Assembly: GCA_026182355.1 (NCBI GenBank)
Contig: JAPFBL010000308.1
Span: forward strand, 293,501-357,500
Source: Hermatobates lingyangjiaoensis
Taxonomy: Eukaryota > Arthropoda > Insecta > Hemiptera > Hermatobatidae
Direction of reading: 5' to 3'
DNA: 64,000 nucleotides
The notes beneath the pieces were generated by a model. That model was not told where the DNA came from. It did not search any database and worked only from the letters and a program-made list of their open reading frames with translations. The position numbers were made by a program, and so were the translations under genes. Numbering within the stretch: the first letter of the stretch is position 1; each line of letters begins with the position of its first letter. Shown here piece after piece: positions 43,227 through 53,579 of the stretch.

Positions 43227-43433
43227 TTATATTTATGTATTATATTTTGTATTATATCTTGAAAACATAAAACAAACGCCGAAAAAAACTCATCCATATT
43301 CAACATACACGTTTAAAGAAGAAGAACTTTCCCAAATGTTTATGAGAAAATTACGATATTATTTGTTTAAAACATATATTCATAGCAATATCAGACAAAT
43401 CCTCAAAAATATGGTTGTAACGAAAATAATTGT

Positions 43434-43582
43434 TGTGCAATCCGTAATTTTGTGGTATTTACTCATTCTGAGGTAAAATGGATAAACAAACAAAAGTCTC
43501 CACACAAATGAAGTTTTATTCAACAACAACACGAATATCTTCCTGATGGTGAACACAAAGTGTTCAAACACGATGTTGTTTG
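43434..43582 (-). mobile_element. PLE-F copy
   Basis: GTTGTGCAATCCGTAATTTT.., then CTCATTCTGAGGTAAAATGG and GTGTTCACCATCAGGAAG-type sequence in mixed orientation near the right end (TTCCTGATGGTGAACACAAA). The right end is rearranged, and no TSD was found. Confidence 0.7.
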
Positions 43583-43589
43583 AAAAGAT

Positions 43590-43765
43590 TTCATAATTTT
43601 CAAACAAACACTGTTATTTGTAACAAAAACACAAACTATAATATTACATACCACTCACGTACCCATATATGCATAGATCTCCTTGAAATATATCAAAAAT
43701 GTATTCAGAATGCCTCAAATCATTGAAAGAGTTTTTGTATTAATACTATACTCTAGTTATATATC
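43590..43765 (+). repeat. Direct repeat, short copy
   Basis: Counterpart of 42240-42976 lacking two internal blocks. One joint, GATCTCCTTGAAATATATC, corresponds to GACCTCCTTGAA and ACCTCCTATAAAATATATC in the long copy, so the missing block lies between two near-identical ACCTCCT words. Confidence 0.8.
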
Positions 43766-43795
43766 TGACAGCTGCCACCGCTGTCAAACACGAAG

Positions 43796-43862
43796 TTAGA
43801 ATAAAACTTCATTTGTATGGAGACTTTTGTTTGTTTATCCACTTTATAGTACCTCAGAATGA
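43796..43862 (+). mobile_element. PLE-F terminal fragment
   Basis: AATAAAACTTCATTTGTATGG..CTTTTGTTTGTTTATCC.. with a short insert before ACCTCAGAATG. The final GCACAAC part is missing. Confidence 0.65.
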
Positions 43863-43865
43863 AAA

Positions 43866-44724
43866 TCATTTTTTTATATTAGAAATATTATATAAAGTAA
43901 AACCTTAATTTAAATATTTTTTCTTCTTAACACTGAAATTCATCCAGAAAAATTACAAAGATGTAATTTTTTTTTAATTTAAAAAAATTAATCATATTGA
44001 GGATAAAAATTGATTTATTTTTTTTTTATTCTAAGGTTCTTTTGTTAGTAATCAATATCTGTTAAAGATTTGGACTTTACACTTGTAAGGTTTTGTTCCT
44101 TCGCAAGCAGAAAGATTTGGTGGGACAAAGTCAATAACTCCCTTGGGCAAGATTGACTCTTCCCTTTTGGCAACAAGCTCGCCTAACAGGCAAGCTATCA
44201 TTCTCCAACCAGCTTTTATTGCACTTTGACAAAAAAAAAATACGAATTTCTTTTATAAAAAGAGTCAAATCTGAAGAAATCATTGGCAAAACCTGTTGAA
44301 AATTGATATCTCTACAAAACCCACAAAAAAAAAAGAGAAAAACTACGTATAAGATAATTTCCATTTTAAATCAAAATCAGTTAAAATTGTGACCATGTGT
44401 ATGGTGATCAAGCAGTATCGTAGTCCATGAACTTTCAAGAACTGTACTAAATGGTCTGTATTATTCATGTTGTATCATGACTGCAAGCGGTGTATAAATT
44501 GTAATTGCGACGTATTTCAATTTTTGTTACTAATTTTAAGTCTTCATTTATAATCTAAATTACTTTATTTTTTCTTCTCATTCAGTCTGATGTCCGTCTC
44601 ATTGTCTTTATAAGCAAGTTATTGGTCTAAATAAAATGTCTCTTCTCTATTAAATTATGTTATCTTTTTTTCTTGTTTGTATATTTGTATAGATAGACAG
44701 CAAATCTTCCTGTATACATATTTG
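43866..44724. other. No gene recognised
   Basis: AT-rich. Nothing supported. Confidence 0.5.
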
Positions 44725-44862
44725 GTTAAAATACACAGCAGCTTCTGCATTGACGACAATTTGGGATTTACCCCCGGAGCACCGGAAAACAGTCAGGAGG
44801 CTAGAACAAGACAGCTACAAAGTCGTCAATGTAGAAGCTGTTGTGTATTTTAACCACATATA
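44725..44862 (+). mobile_element. PLE-K ORF-start fragment with inverted arm
   Basis: A forward frame reads PPEHRKTVRRLEQDSYKV, then NVEAVVYFN, parallel to the PLE-D and PLE-G starts, and ends at a TA run. The left part (GGTTAAAATACACAGCAGC.. at 44725) is the inverse of ..GAAGCTGTTGTGTATTTTAACC, making a foldback. Confidence 0.5.
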
Positions 44863-44869
44863 TATAAAC

Positions 44870-45038
44870 TTTAACAAACAGGAAAGAACACAGACAGTCA
44901 CTACAGAATTCACTTCGATATTTCGACATCCGTCGTCATCAGGAAGAAGTACGAAGTACTAGCGTTGAGAAGCAAACTTCTACTTGCCTCCAGAGAAACT
45001 CGTGGAACCTCGCAATGCTGCCCCCTTGTGGAGGAGAG
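44870..45038 (-). mobile_element. PLE-K 3' end
   Basis: On the minus strand, CTTCTTCCTGATGACGACGG is followed by ATGTCGAAATATCGAAGTG: CTGATGA, a CGAC/GTCG stem and AAAT. It lies between a short TA tract and the TA tract at 45039-45102. Confidence 0.65.
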
Positions 45039-45102
45039 GAAATATATATATATATATATAGTATATATATATATATAAATATATATATAGTATATATATA
45101 TA
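45039..45102. repeat. (TA)n with GTATATA interruptions
   Basis: TA tract broken by TAGTATA and AAATA words. Ile/Tyr open frames across it are not coding. Confidence 0.9.
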
Positions 45103-45107
45103 CATCC

Positions 45108-45242
45108 AGGGTGGCCAACCTAGGCTCGCGAGCCACATGGTGTTCTTTGAAGGATTATCTGTGACTCTCAATAAATGTACCTCAGTTCCCTTTCATTTTT
45201 GTGCTATTGTATTTTAAAAAGTGATTATCGTTCCGTATGTTT
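45108..45242 (+). mobile_element. hAT-type element, left part
   Basis: CCAGGGTGGCCAACCTAGGC, then TTCTTTGAAGGATTATCTG and TGACTCTCAATAAATGTACC, match 42977-43120. Its right part is at 46385-46436, more than 1.1 kb away. Confidence 0.65.
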
Positions 45243-45475
45243 TACCTATATTACCTATATACCTATTTACCTATATTAGTATATACCTATTTACCTATAT
45301 TACCTATATACCTATATTAGTATATACCTATTTACCTATATACCTATTTACCTATATTACCTATATACCTATTTACCTATATTAGTATATACCTATTTAC
45401 CTATATTACCTATATACTTATTTACCTATATTACCTATATACCTATTTACCTATATTAGTATATACCTATATTGC
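45243..45475 (+). repeat. TACCTAT-type satellite
   Basis: Irregular array of ACCTATAT, ACCTATTT and TTAGTATAT words (higher-order unit about 40 bp) inside the split hAT element. Confidence 0.92.
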
Positions 45476-45783
45476 CCCAAAGCAGTCAAAATTACTGCAT
45501 TGTAAAAGAATAAATAATGTGTACAGAAATTTGTTTCAAATTCATTTTTATATTATTTACAGTGTTAAAACAAGTTATTAGTAAGTATTAACAATACAAA
45601 ATTATTGTTCATGGAAAATTCTCAGAAGCTGTGCCATTGTATACACAATTTTATTCTAAATGAAACTGAAAAACAGTCAAAATGATTTCTTAGGCAATCT
45701 AGTGTTAAACACATGCATATTGTAGGTGCCACAGAGGTTGGTAAACAAAATATTATTATTAACCTTCAAACCTCATATACGAT

Positions 45784-46180
45784 AAATGCGGTGTTTATAA
45801 ATTAAATTGTAAAGACTGAAAATATGTATACATAGGGCCAACTGGAAGAACATTAAAACAAATATTTAAAGAACATATTAATGATTATGTAAATAATACG
45901 AATAAATCAGATTTGCTAACCATTTAAAAAAAACACGGATATGAACCCGGCAGTATTGAAAAGTTAATGGAATTAATTAAAATAGGACAAAAGGTAAAGG
46001 ATTAAATGTAATAGAAGAAATGGAAATATATAAACACAGAAACACTGATTTCCTAATAAACGAACAAATGAAGCACCAGACAGACATAATATTTAAACCA
46101 ATAAAAAACATGAAAAGACGACAGGACAGAGACGACTTGAATTGTAAAAGACAAAAAACAGATGAAAAAAAAATTTAAAT
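45784..46180 (+). pseudogene. Second GIY-YIG endonuclease remnant
   Basis: Reads KCGVYKLNCKD, a TGA stop, then KYVYIGPTGRTLKQIFKEH and INDYVNNTNKSD: GIY as GVY, YIG as YIGP, and the helix-1 region. After further stops and shifts it continues GYEPGSIEKLMELIKIG and, in another frame, EEMEIYKHRNTDFLINEQM, a C-terminal pattern I know from GIY-YIG domains of arthropod PLEs. Cysteine spacing and sequence differ from PLE-A, so this is a different lineage. No RT remains. It sits inside the gap of a hAT element. Confidence 0.65.
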
Positions 46181-46384
46181 AAAACTATTAGGTAGAAAAT
46201 TTTGACATGTATTGGCACCATTGAGTTAGAATAGGTATTTATATCCGTTATTTTGGAAGGTAAGGTTAGTTCCATTGATGATGCAGCTATTGCAAAACCA
46301 GTCGGACGACTCCACCAGCGATAGACGAGGTTATGACGGTTGACAATAATATCTTAATTTAGTGTTAATTGCGGCTAGGGAAAC

Positions 46385-46436
46385 CATTTCAAATTTTATT
46401 AAATGGCTCGGACTGTCAAGGAGCTTGGCCACTTCT
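46385..46436 (+). mobile_element. hAT-type element, right part
   Basis: AATTTTATTAAATGGCTCGG and TGTCAAGGAGCTTGGCCAC correspond to 43170-43222. Confidence 0.55.
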
Positions 46437-46462
46437 GATAAATATGTTGATAACAATATAAG

Positions 46463-46772
46463 TTAGGTTAGGTTGCAGTGGCAGTCCCACTTAGGCCGAG
46501 TATTGGTCCTTTGTGATACCACACAATGAAGATTGATTCTACAGTGGGAGTCCTAAATTTTGGCTAACTCAAGTGTATTTAGAGTAGGGATCTTTAACGA
46601 CTACCTGACATCGTACAGGCTCGGGACCGACAGTTTAATGTCTTTCTCCAAGGGACGTCGTGCTCAGATTTATTCACCTCCCGCGTGAATAAATCGAGGG
46701 CCAGGTGGGGATCGAACCCCGGTCCTATCAGTTCAGAGGCGAGCACGTAACCACTGAGCTAGCCTGACCCTC
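46463..46772 (-). mobile_element. tRNA-derived SINE1 with 15-bp TSD
   Basis: Tail TTAGGTTAGGTT on + at the left; A-box (TAACCACTGAGCTAGCC on +) and B-box (GGGGATCGAACCCCGG on +) at the right. Exact TGATAACAATATAAG flanks at 46448-46462 and 46773-46787. This is the best-preserved SINE here and one of the youngest. Confidence 0.92.
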
Positions 46773-46799
46773 TGATAACAATATAAGTAAGGATACAGA

Positions 46800-46998
46800 A
46801 ATAAGGAAAAATTAGCACTTATAATCTCGAATTTTTCGTTTCAATAGTTATTAGGTGAATACCTAGAGGAAGATTAAGTGCAAATACCGCCTCTGCATCT
46901 GTGCCCTTTACCTCCATCTATTTATTCTCCTGATGACGATGAAACCAAAACTTTGACACTACAAGTGCTAATATTTCCTTATTAGTGTATTAGAAAGA
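46800..46998. mobile_element. PLE-R foldback
   Basis: GAAAAATTAGCACTTATAAT.. pairs with ..ACTACAAGTGCTAATATTTC. The right arm has TTCTCCTGATGACGATGAAA, CCAAAACTTTG, a damaged version of the motif (CAAAA where GAAA is expected); the left arm has its reverse. Confidence 0.6.
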
Positions 46999-47068
46999 AA
47001 TATTTATGTACATTTCGGATTGTTTTTTGTTTGTTCAAAGTGCATAGGTGTTTGGTTGTTTACAAATA

Positions 47069-47305
47069 ATTTATATTATTAATATGGCAAACCGTCATAC
47101 CTCGTAAGATGATCTTGAAGTCGTTGGAGCGCTTTTGGACGCTGTATATCTAGTAATCTAGTAGGTCTCTAGTAGGTTAGTTGCGATCGAAGATGGACAA
47201 AGTCCGAAAGCGCTCCAATGACTCCAAGATCATCTTACGAGATATGACAGTTTGCCATATTAATAATATAAACCATACTAACCTCAGTGGTAATAATAAT
47301 ATGCA
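47069..47305. mobile_element. PLE-P foldback with 13-bp TSD
   Basis: Arms TGGCAAACCGTCATAC..GGAGCGCTTTTGG and CCGAAAGCGCTCCAATG..GACAGTTTGCCA, then a single-copy tail CATACTAACCTCAGTGG..TAATATGCA. CGAAGA/TGGA..GTCCG/AAAG lies in the right arm. Exact TTGTTTACAAATA at 47056-47068 and 47306-47318. Confidence 0.82.
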
Positions 47306-47394
47306 TTGTTTACAAATAGTTTAAGATATGAAATATATTAACTACTACCTCAATTTCTTAAACATACATCTAAATATAATATTTCAATTATCAT

Positions 47395-47542
47395 TCTGAG
47401 GTAAAATGGATAAACCAACAAAAGTCTCCACACGAATGAAGTTTTATTCAACGCGTTTCGAACACTTTGTGTTCATCATCAGGAAGACGCCAAGGATGTG
47501 GTACTGACGGGTTGGTCCAGTGAAAACAACTCTGTTTTGATG
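47395..47542 (-). mobile_element. PLE-F copy with 14-bp TSD
   Basis: Reverse PLE-F end: TCTGAGGTAAAATGG.., GCGTTTCGAACACTTTGTG, TTCATCATCAGGAAGACG. Flanks ATTTCAATTATCAT (47381-47394) and ATTTCAATCATCAT (47543-47556) differ by one base. The GCACAAC terminus is absent. Confidence 0.78.
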
Positions 47543-47556
47543 ATTTCAATCATCAT

Positions 47557-48587
47557 CTAAATTATCATCTAGAAATCATCTAAATATATATTTGATGATT
47601 TCAATAGTTGTAAAATTCATTTCAATTTGTTTTCATTCAATAATCAGTAAAGTAATAATCACTCAAACTGACTAAGGATAAAAGCCTAAGAACTAGCGTA
47701 TGGACTAAGAAGGTGTAATCTGAAAACAGGAAGTACATGGATACGGTATTCCTAGCAACAATTTAGTAGATTGTTTCTAAGATAGCAATAGAGCATAGAT
47801 ACCCTTTAGAGTATGGCTATAAACATGGGCAAATGTGGTCAACTAGTTGAGTATTTGTCTCCAGTGTCAATGAAGCAAATCACCACACATGTTTCATTTG
47901 AGAGAAAGATAATTGTCCAACTCTATTCCTCAGAGAATAAAGTCAATCCGGCCACCATTACGCAAAAATTTCAGGAGTTTTTTTTTTAAGATCTTTATTT
48001 TTATAAACTTTACTGAAACAGTGTTTTAAGACTTCGAGTGTAAACAGTCCCTTAATCTTAAGTATGTGGGATCCAACATTCCCCTGAGAAATCAATACTT
48101 AGTGCTTCACTGAACAATGTATCAACAGTAAGAGAAAACACTACTACTACTACTGATGACTAAGCTAGTATTCAAGAAAATAGAAGAAATTTAAAAAAAA
48201 AACTGCTTATTTTTATGATAGGGTCGATAAAATCAACAAATTAATATTAATCAGTACGTAAAAATATTTGAAAACTTGTCGACAGTAATCATCGAATCTC
48301 AAATTTAATGTGAATTAAGAGATCGAAATATCTTCGCTTCCTTTAACTTTCTGAGATGTCTTAATACCTGGACATGTAAGTAACAATAAGAACAAATATT
48401 TTAGTACTTTCAAAAATATGTAAATACCATGAAAAGTATATACTTGTATATGGGAAAACCATATTCATCTGTCAAAACCTTCTAAAATGGTCACAATAAA
48501 GTTTTTTTTTTCTTTTTTTTTTTTAAGAAAGCGAGGAAATCAAAACAACTTTGTTATTTCCTTAAAGAAAATATTCTATTTTTGAAG
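47557..48587. other. No gene recognised
   Basis: AT-rich, with an AAATCATC-type local duplication at the start. Otherwise nothing. Confidence 0.5.
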
Positions 48588-48690
48588 GGTACGTCAGCTG
48601 CTCTTGCGGTCTAATCAGTTCTCTTCCCCCCCCCCCCCCCCCACCCTTCAATCCAGTATTTTAGAAGTAAAAACCTCTCAGTTCTGCAGA
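48588..48690 (+). mobile_element. SINE3-like fragment with C17 run
   Basis: GTACGTCAGCTGCTCTTGCGG resembles the SINE3 head. A run of 17 C (48626-48642) replaces the middle, and AAGTAAAAACCTCTCAG resembles the body at 32515. Weak match. Confidence 0.4.
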
Positions 48691-48934
48691 CTTTTTGCAA
48701 TAATAATTTATTTTAAATTCGATTTCTCTCAAATAGCTTTCCATAATCATAATCATTTATTATTAAACTATTATATTCAATAACAATAAGACTCCCCCAA
48801 CTATATAATAATATTTAACTTATCAAGATAAATCTCTCACACAATCTATTCCTTAATAAAACCAATAAATAATAATTAGGCAATATATTCAACTATTTAA
48901 TGTACTTGAGGTTCTTTTGGAAACAATTTCCCAT
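48691..48934. other. No gene recognised
   Basis: AT-rich spacer. Confidence 0.5.
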
Positions 48935-49010
48935 GTATGTCATATACGAGTGGTCGTATGTCGTATGGACATACGAGTATGTCGTATGGACATACGAGTA
49001 TGTCGTATGG
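48935..49010 (+). repeat. Short self-complementary tandem repeat
   Basis: GTATGTCGTATGGACATACGA is repeated about three times at 21-22 bp spacing. Within it GTATGTCC/GGACATAC pair, so each unit is a small hairpin. It borders the jockey tail. Confidence 0.85.
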
Positions 49011-49021
49011 AGTGGTGTACA

Positions 49022-49697
49022 TTAAACTATACGACCAACGACCAACGAATATATCCGCGCACTATAGTGCACGTCGTAACTAGCAGTTCCAGACCGGAGG
49101 TCTTCTACTGCTTGCTTACTGTGCTACTATTACTTGGAATGTCAGTAATTCATGTCAGATATAAGTTCGTCTGTACAGTAAAGATGTCGTATTCGCGGTC
49201 ATGTGGTCTTGTTGAGGTCATGGTTTTCAAAGGTTTTAGTCATCAGTTGGAAAAGTAGTCAGATAGTCAGTGGATGAAGTAATTGTTCAGTGAGGTTGAG
49301 GAAGGTTGGTGGCAGGATTTAGAGTTTGTACCAGGAGGTTTGGATGAGTAGATAGTTTGTTGTCTTCATTGGTAGTAAGTCGAGTGATGTAACTATCTAT
49401 GGATTCTATTTTCAAATCATGGTGAATATCAACATTACGGGCGTACCAAGGAGCCCTGGCTATAAGGCGGGCACACTTATTTTGAACAATCTGGATGCAC
49501 GCCTTGTTCGTTGGTGCAGCTCTAAACCAGACGGAGCATCCATAAGTCATCGCTGAACGAAGAACCCCCTTATAGACAAGGTCCTTGACCGAATCGGGAG
49601 AATGAACTATACTATAAGTAGAACCATTATAAAAAATTACCTGTACAAAATTAAACAAGTAAGAATTATTACTAAATAACAATACTAACAATAACAA
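49022..49697 (-). pseudogene. Jockey-type LINE, ORF2 C-terminus and 3' UTR
   Basis: On the minus strand, an open frame (49697 to 49287) encodes KDLVYKGVLRSAMTYGCSVW, then ACIQIVQNKCARLIARAPWY and ARNVDIHHDLKIESIDSYI. This is the region just after the RT thumb in jockey-like non-LTR retrotransposons ('LY...LRP.MTYG..VW', 'Q...LR.I..APWYVRN..IH.DL.I'). The frame then runs into a 3' UTR with GGTGGCAGGATTTAG on + and ends near 49022 with repeated CCAACGA words. The RT core and ORF1 are absent: a 5'-truncated, dead copy, as usual for LINEs. Confidence 0.82.
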
Positions 49698-49914
49698 ATA
49701 TATATTATTGAATGAAATAGAAATGATGCAATATAAAGTGTTATGACATCAATTAGGTGTGACAGAGTTGTTATAGTTAATTATATTGCCATTATGTTTT
49801 CCCTGTCATTTAGTAAAGGTTATAAAAACATAATAAAACAATACTAGTAATAATATAAATATATAATTAGTAATAAACAAATAAGTGAGTAATAATAAAA
49901 CTATATATATATAT

Positions 49915-50090
49915 ATTGAGATTTATTGAGGGTTTTTGGTCTAATATTCAAAAAACTACGTTGCCAACGTTTCGATATATATTTATATCATCTTCAGGGC
50001 TAAAAACATTGTTACATTGAGCACACTTATTTCAACAAAACTGGTCTATTGTTTGCTATTATGTACATGATCAACAAAAAATTGAAAAAT
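49915..50090 (-). mobile_element. PLE-B2 3' end
   Basis: On the minus strand, AGCCCTGAAGATGATATAAA, TATATATCGAAACGTTGG, CAACGTAGTTTTTTG: CTGAAGA, an AT-only stem and GAAAC. TA runs at both ends (about 49900-49916 and 50091-50104). Confidence 0.65.
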
Positions 50091-50106
50091 TATATATATA
50101 TATATA

Positions 50107-50296
50107 AAAGATTTCACATAAACACGTGAAACAACAATCAATGATCAAACCACAATAAGAAATGGGAAAACAAGACTAAGATCTTTCAACCGTAACAAGC
50201 GGTCTTCGTCAGAGTCAAAAACCCAACTGTAACGCTTGTTACGTTGAAAGAGTATTAGTCTTGTTTTCCCATTTCTTATTGTGGTTTGATCATTGA
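50107..50296. mobile_element. PLE-A foldback
   Basis: A complete left arm with GTCTTCGTCAGAGTC and a right arm starting CTGTAACGCTTGTTACG, in which most of the CTGACGA part is deleted. It is followed by a TA tract at 50297-50344. Confidence 0.75.
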
Positions 50297-50313
50297 TATA
50301 TATATATATATAT

Positions 50314-50344
<31 letters not shown>

Positions 50345-50346
<2 letters not shown>

Positions 50347-50531
50347 ATCAAACCACAATAAGAAAATGGGAAAACAAGACTAAGATCTTTCAACCGTAAC
50401 AACCCATCTGTTGGGTTTCTGACTCTGACGAAGACCGCTTGTTACGGTTGAAAGATCTTAGTCTTGTTTTCCCATTTTCTTATTGTGGTTTGATCATTGA
50501 TTGTTATTTCACGTGTTTATGTGAAATCTTT
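50345..50531. mobile_element. PLE-A foldback, adjacent copy
   Basis: Left arm short (stops at CCGTAACAACC); right arm complete, CTGACGAAGACCGC..GAAAGATC to GTGAAATCTTT and TA. Separated from the previous copy only by TA repeats. Confidence 0.78.
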
Positions 50532-51024
50532 ATATATATAAGTTCTTTTTTAAGAATAAAACATCTTTGAAATATATTTAAAAAACAAATGGCTTTTAGA
50601 GAAAATCTAAAAAAAGACAGTCAATAACAAATTTTATTCTCTACAACTTTCGTAATGCATTTTCGTTAGTTGTCATTTTTCCGTTGGTTGTTATGTTAGT
50701 TATTTTATCCATGGACCTCTCCCAATACTATATTCTCAGATTAGATCATCTTCAAAAAGATAATAGGCAAATTGTGAATGTAAATGTTCCATATTTATAG
50801 TTTTTTTCAAACCTTTCAACGTTTTCACAACCACAAAGAAACAAATTGAGTTATCAGCTTTTAAAAAGTGCATACACTTTTTATTGAAACATCGTGTTTG
50901 ATTTTAATGAATAGTTTGAATCTATCCAATTCAAATTCTATTAACATTTAATGCAGTAATTCTATAAACAGATGAAACAAAAAAAACTATGATAGTAGCT
51001 AGTAATGATATAGCCATTACTCAT
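50532..51024. other. No gene recognised
   Basis: AT-rich, nothing supported. Confidence 0.5.
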
Positions 51025-51679
51025 TAGGGTTTGTCGGTTTTTAAAAACCGGTTTTTTGGAGAAATTATGAAATTCGAAAACCAGTTTTTTAGTAGAAAAT
51101 ATCGGTTTTCAATGTATGAATAACACTTTAAAAAAATTTGAAAATGACAAATGTGGCCAAATGTACCAGATTGATGAAAATACTGTTGCAAGCGGTATGG
51201 TTCTTGGAATCATATCAGTCCGATTTAATAATATGGTTCTTATAAATATAATATGGTCATAAAATAATATGGTTATTTTAAAAATATGAAAATATATTGT
51301 TTTTATTTATTCGAACCCTTTGCTGAATAACTCGTTTAACTATTATAAAAATATTTACATCCTTATATGTGAAAATTATGCATAAACAACGAATAATTCT
51401 TTTTAAAATTATTTAATCTTGGTCAACTATTATATCTTTGTTCTACTAAATTGCATAAAAAATTTTTACTATAAATAAAATTGAACAGTAAATAATTTCA
51501 GTCAAAAACTGCTTTTAATCACTCTAAAATTTTTTGTTAAAATTGTTTGTTCGAATTACAGAATATTCGAGCAAAAAATTTTTTTTATAAAAATTCGAAA
51601 ACCGTTTAAAGCCGGTTTTCTGGAAAAATTACTATTCGAAAACCGGTTTTCTAAAATGTCGGTTTTTGTATAAACCCTA
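51025..51679. mobile_element. MITE-like element, CCGGTTTT-rich ends
   Basis: Begins TAGGGTTTGTCGGTTTTT and ends AAAAACCGACA-type on the reverse strand (GTCGGTTTTTGTATAAACCCTA on +). Both ends are filled with AAAACCGGTTTT words, each self-complementary. About 655 bp, AT-rich interior, no ORF. The flanks ACTCAT and ATTCAT are too weak to call a TSD. Confidence 0.6.
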
Positions 51680-53019
51680 CTATTCATAAACAGTGGCTAT
51701 AAGTGCCACATCATTTTTTTTAATGCGTTACTCAATGACTAAACAGTGAACAGGCACGTATTCATTCAGTTACCGGACTAGAGATACGAGAGCCTGCTTT
51801 TAATAATAACTTGTTTTGTTTATTTTGATGACTACAGTCTTTATCCATCATTATATTGTGTTTTTCGAGATTTGTCATTAACTTTTATTTTTTTAAATAT
51901 AAATGCATGAGTAATGATTACTTAATTTGACCTATTCAAAAGCATAAACATTCTTTAAACAAATTTAATAAGTCGAATATTGGTTTGTTTTATGTTGGAT
52001 AGAAACATTTAACTAAACAGGAATTGTTTAAAAAAAAAGAACTAAACAAATCAAATGCAATTATAAATTTTTCAAAAGCTTTAACCATTAAAAATTAATA
52101 ATTAAGGAAATATTGATAAAGAAAATGTTTGAATAATATTTTGGTAAAAAAAAAAAATTGTAATTTAATTACAAGTTTGAAATTTGAAGTTTAATGAATT
52201 GAAGTTATATAAGTTTTGATGACGCGATGAAAGGGCAGTGTCGGAGCAGAGCTCACCGGCCAACTACTTTTAATTGGCTCTCGACGGCCGATAACAGTAG
52301 ATTTACTGCCGCTCATTTCCCAGCCGGAGAGAGGGCGTTCTTTATTTAAAACAAACAAACCCCAAACGGCCAACAACTGCGCACAATTATTATACCCACC
52401 AACTCATCTAGAGCACGGTCAACCAATTTCCAGTTTATCTCAACAATAACCAGCTCCATTGACTTCTCAACTATATCAGCTCTCTGCTTATCATAATGCT
52501 AATCAAACTTTTGTTCAAACAATCTCAAATAAAACTAAAATTAAAACAAACATTTTAAAAAAAAAAAAAACATTTGAAAATTTAAAGGGTAACCAAACCC
52601 AAAGTAGTATGACAGCTAGGGTACTTTTTTACGATGTTAAAACAGAATAAAGGAAAGTTAAACATCTGTTTTAAAAAAAAAAACATATTGTTTCCTTTCA
52701 AAAGACTTCATAAATTTGTGAAGAATATTAATATTAACATGCGACTCACAACGGTTGTAATTTTAATGGGATTTAACGCACGTTTTAGCCATTTGCCGGT
52801 ACTTGAAGACGTAAAATAACTCGGTTATTTGGGCAAATGTTAAGAGTCTAGCACACGTTCTCACCAATGTAAACCGTCTCGTGTTTTTGTAGTTTCTCTT
52901 GATCAACGAATGACGAATTTTGAAATAAAAAATAAGTTTTGATACGACGTATAACGTTTGACACTAGCGTAAATATTATTAAACATTTTTTTTTCGTTTT
53001 CTCGGAGTTTTGGTCAGGG
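51680..53019. other. No gene recognised; GC-richer patch
   Basis: At 52210-52400 there is a GC-richer patch with several CG dinucleotides and a TTATATAAG word at about 52205 on +, promoter-like by composition only. Elsewhere AT-rich with A runs. Confidence 0.35.
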
Positions 53020-53160
53020 TTAATACATGGATTCACCTTTTCACCAACGTTTCGTCTTTATTTCAAAACATCCTCAGGGCTATAAACTAACAAAAAACAA
53101 TAGATATTTGTCATATGTACTTAATTCATCATAAGAATTCCAAAAAAACTTACTTACTTA
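53020..53160 (-). mobile_element. PLE-B3 3' end
   Basis: On the minus strand, TAGCCCTGAGGATGTTTTGA, AATAAAGACGAAACGTTGG: CTGAGGA, a stem of about 5 bp and GAAACGTTGG, the same arrangement as B and B2. Element ends are unclear. Confidence 0.6.
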
Positions 53161-53388
53161 AGGCTAGCTTCTAATACCGAACCAACAAAACCGTTATCTG
53201 TCATTGCATGTGCTCCTACCCAGCGACATTTATTGAAAACACTGTTTATAAAACTACAATTAATCCATGGCAATATAAACTAAGATAACATTGGAACATT
53301 AACTATTTATAATGGAACTATAAATCCTACTTAAAGTTCCTTTATAGTTAAATAAACCCTTCTCCTTAAAGTTTACTTGATAGTTTTA
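53161..53388. other. No gene recognised
   Basis: AT-rich spacer. Confidence 0.5.
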
Positions 53389-53455
53389 CGTATGACGGTT
53401 TTACCTATTTCTAATATAAATCATACTAACTTCAGTGGTATTAACAATGTGCGTG
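53389..53455 (+). mobile_element. PLE-P tail fragment
   Basis: ACGTATGACGGTTTTACC, then ATAAATCATACTAACTTCAG and GGTATTAACAATGTGC correspond to the right end of PLE-P at 57.59-57.66 kb. Confidence 0.6.
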
Positions 53456-53579
53456 TATCAACTTTAAAAATTGTGAAGTTACCTCGATCGCGTGAGAATA
53501 TTATTTTAATCGGAGATATCAACGACAAAATACCTTGAAATGTATTACCAACAAGTTTACAAGTTTTTGAAATTGTTAA

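Noticed and set aside
43177..43476. 99-codon open frame
   Set aside because: It crosses the hAT end and runs into a reversed PLE-F copy; its AT-rich translation shows no domain.
44939..45171. Minus-strand Ile/Tyr-rich frames
   Set aside because: Translation of TA repeats.
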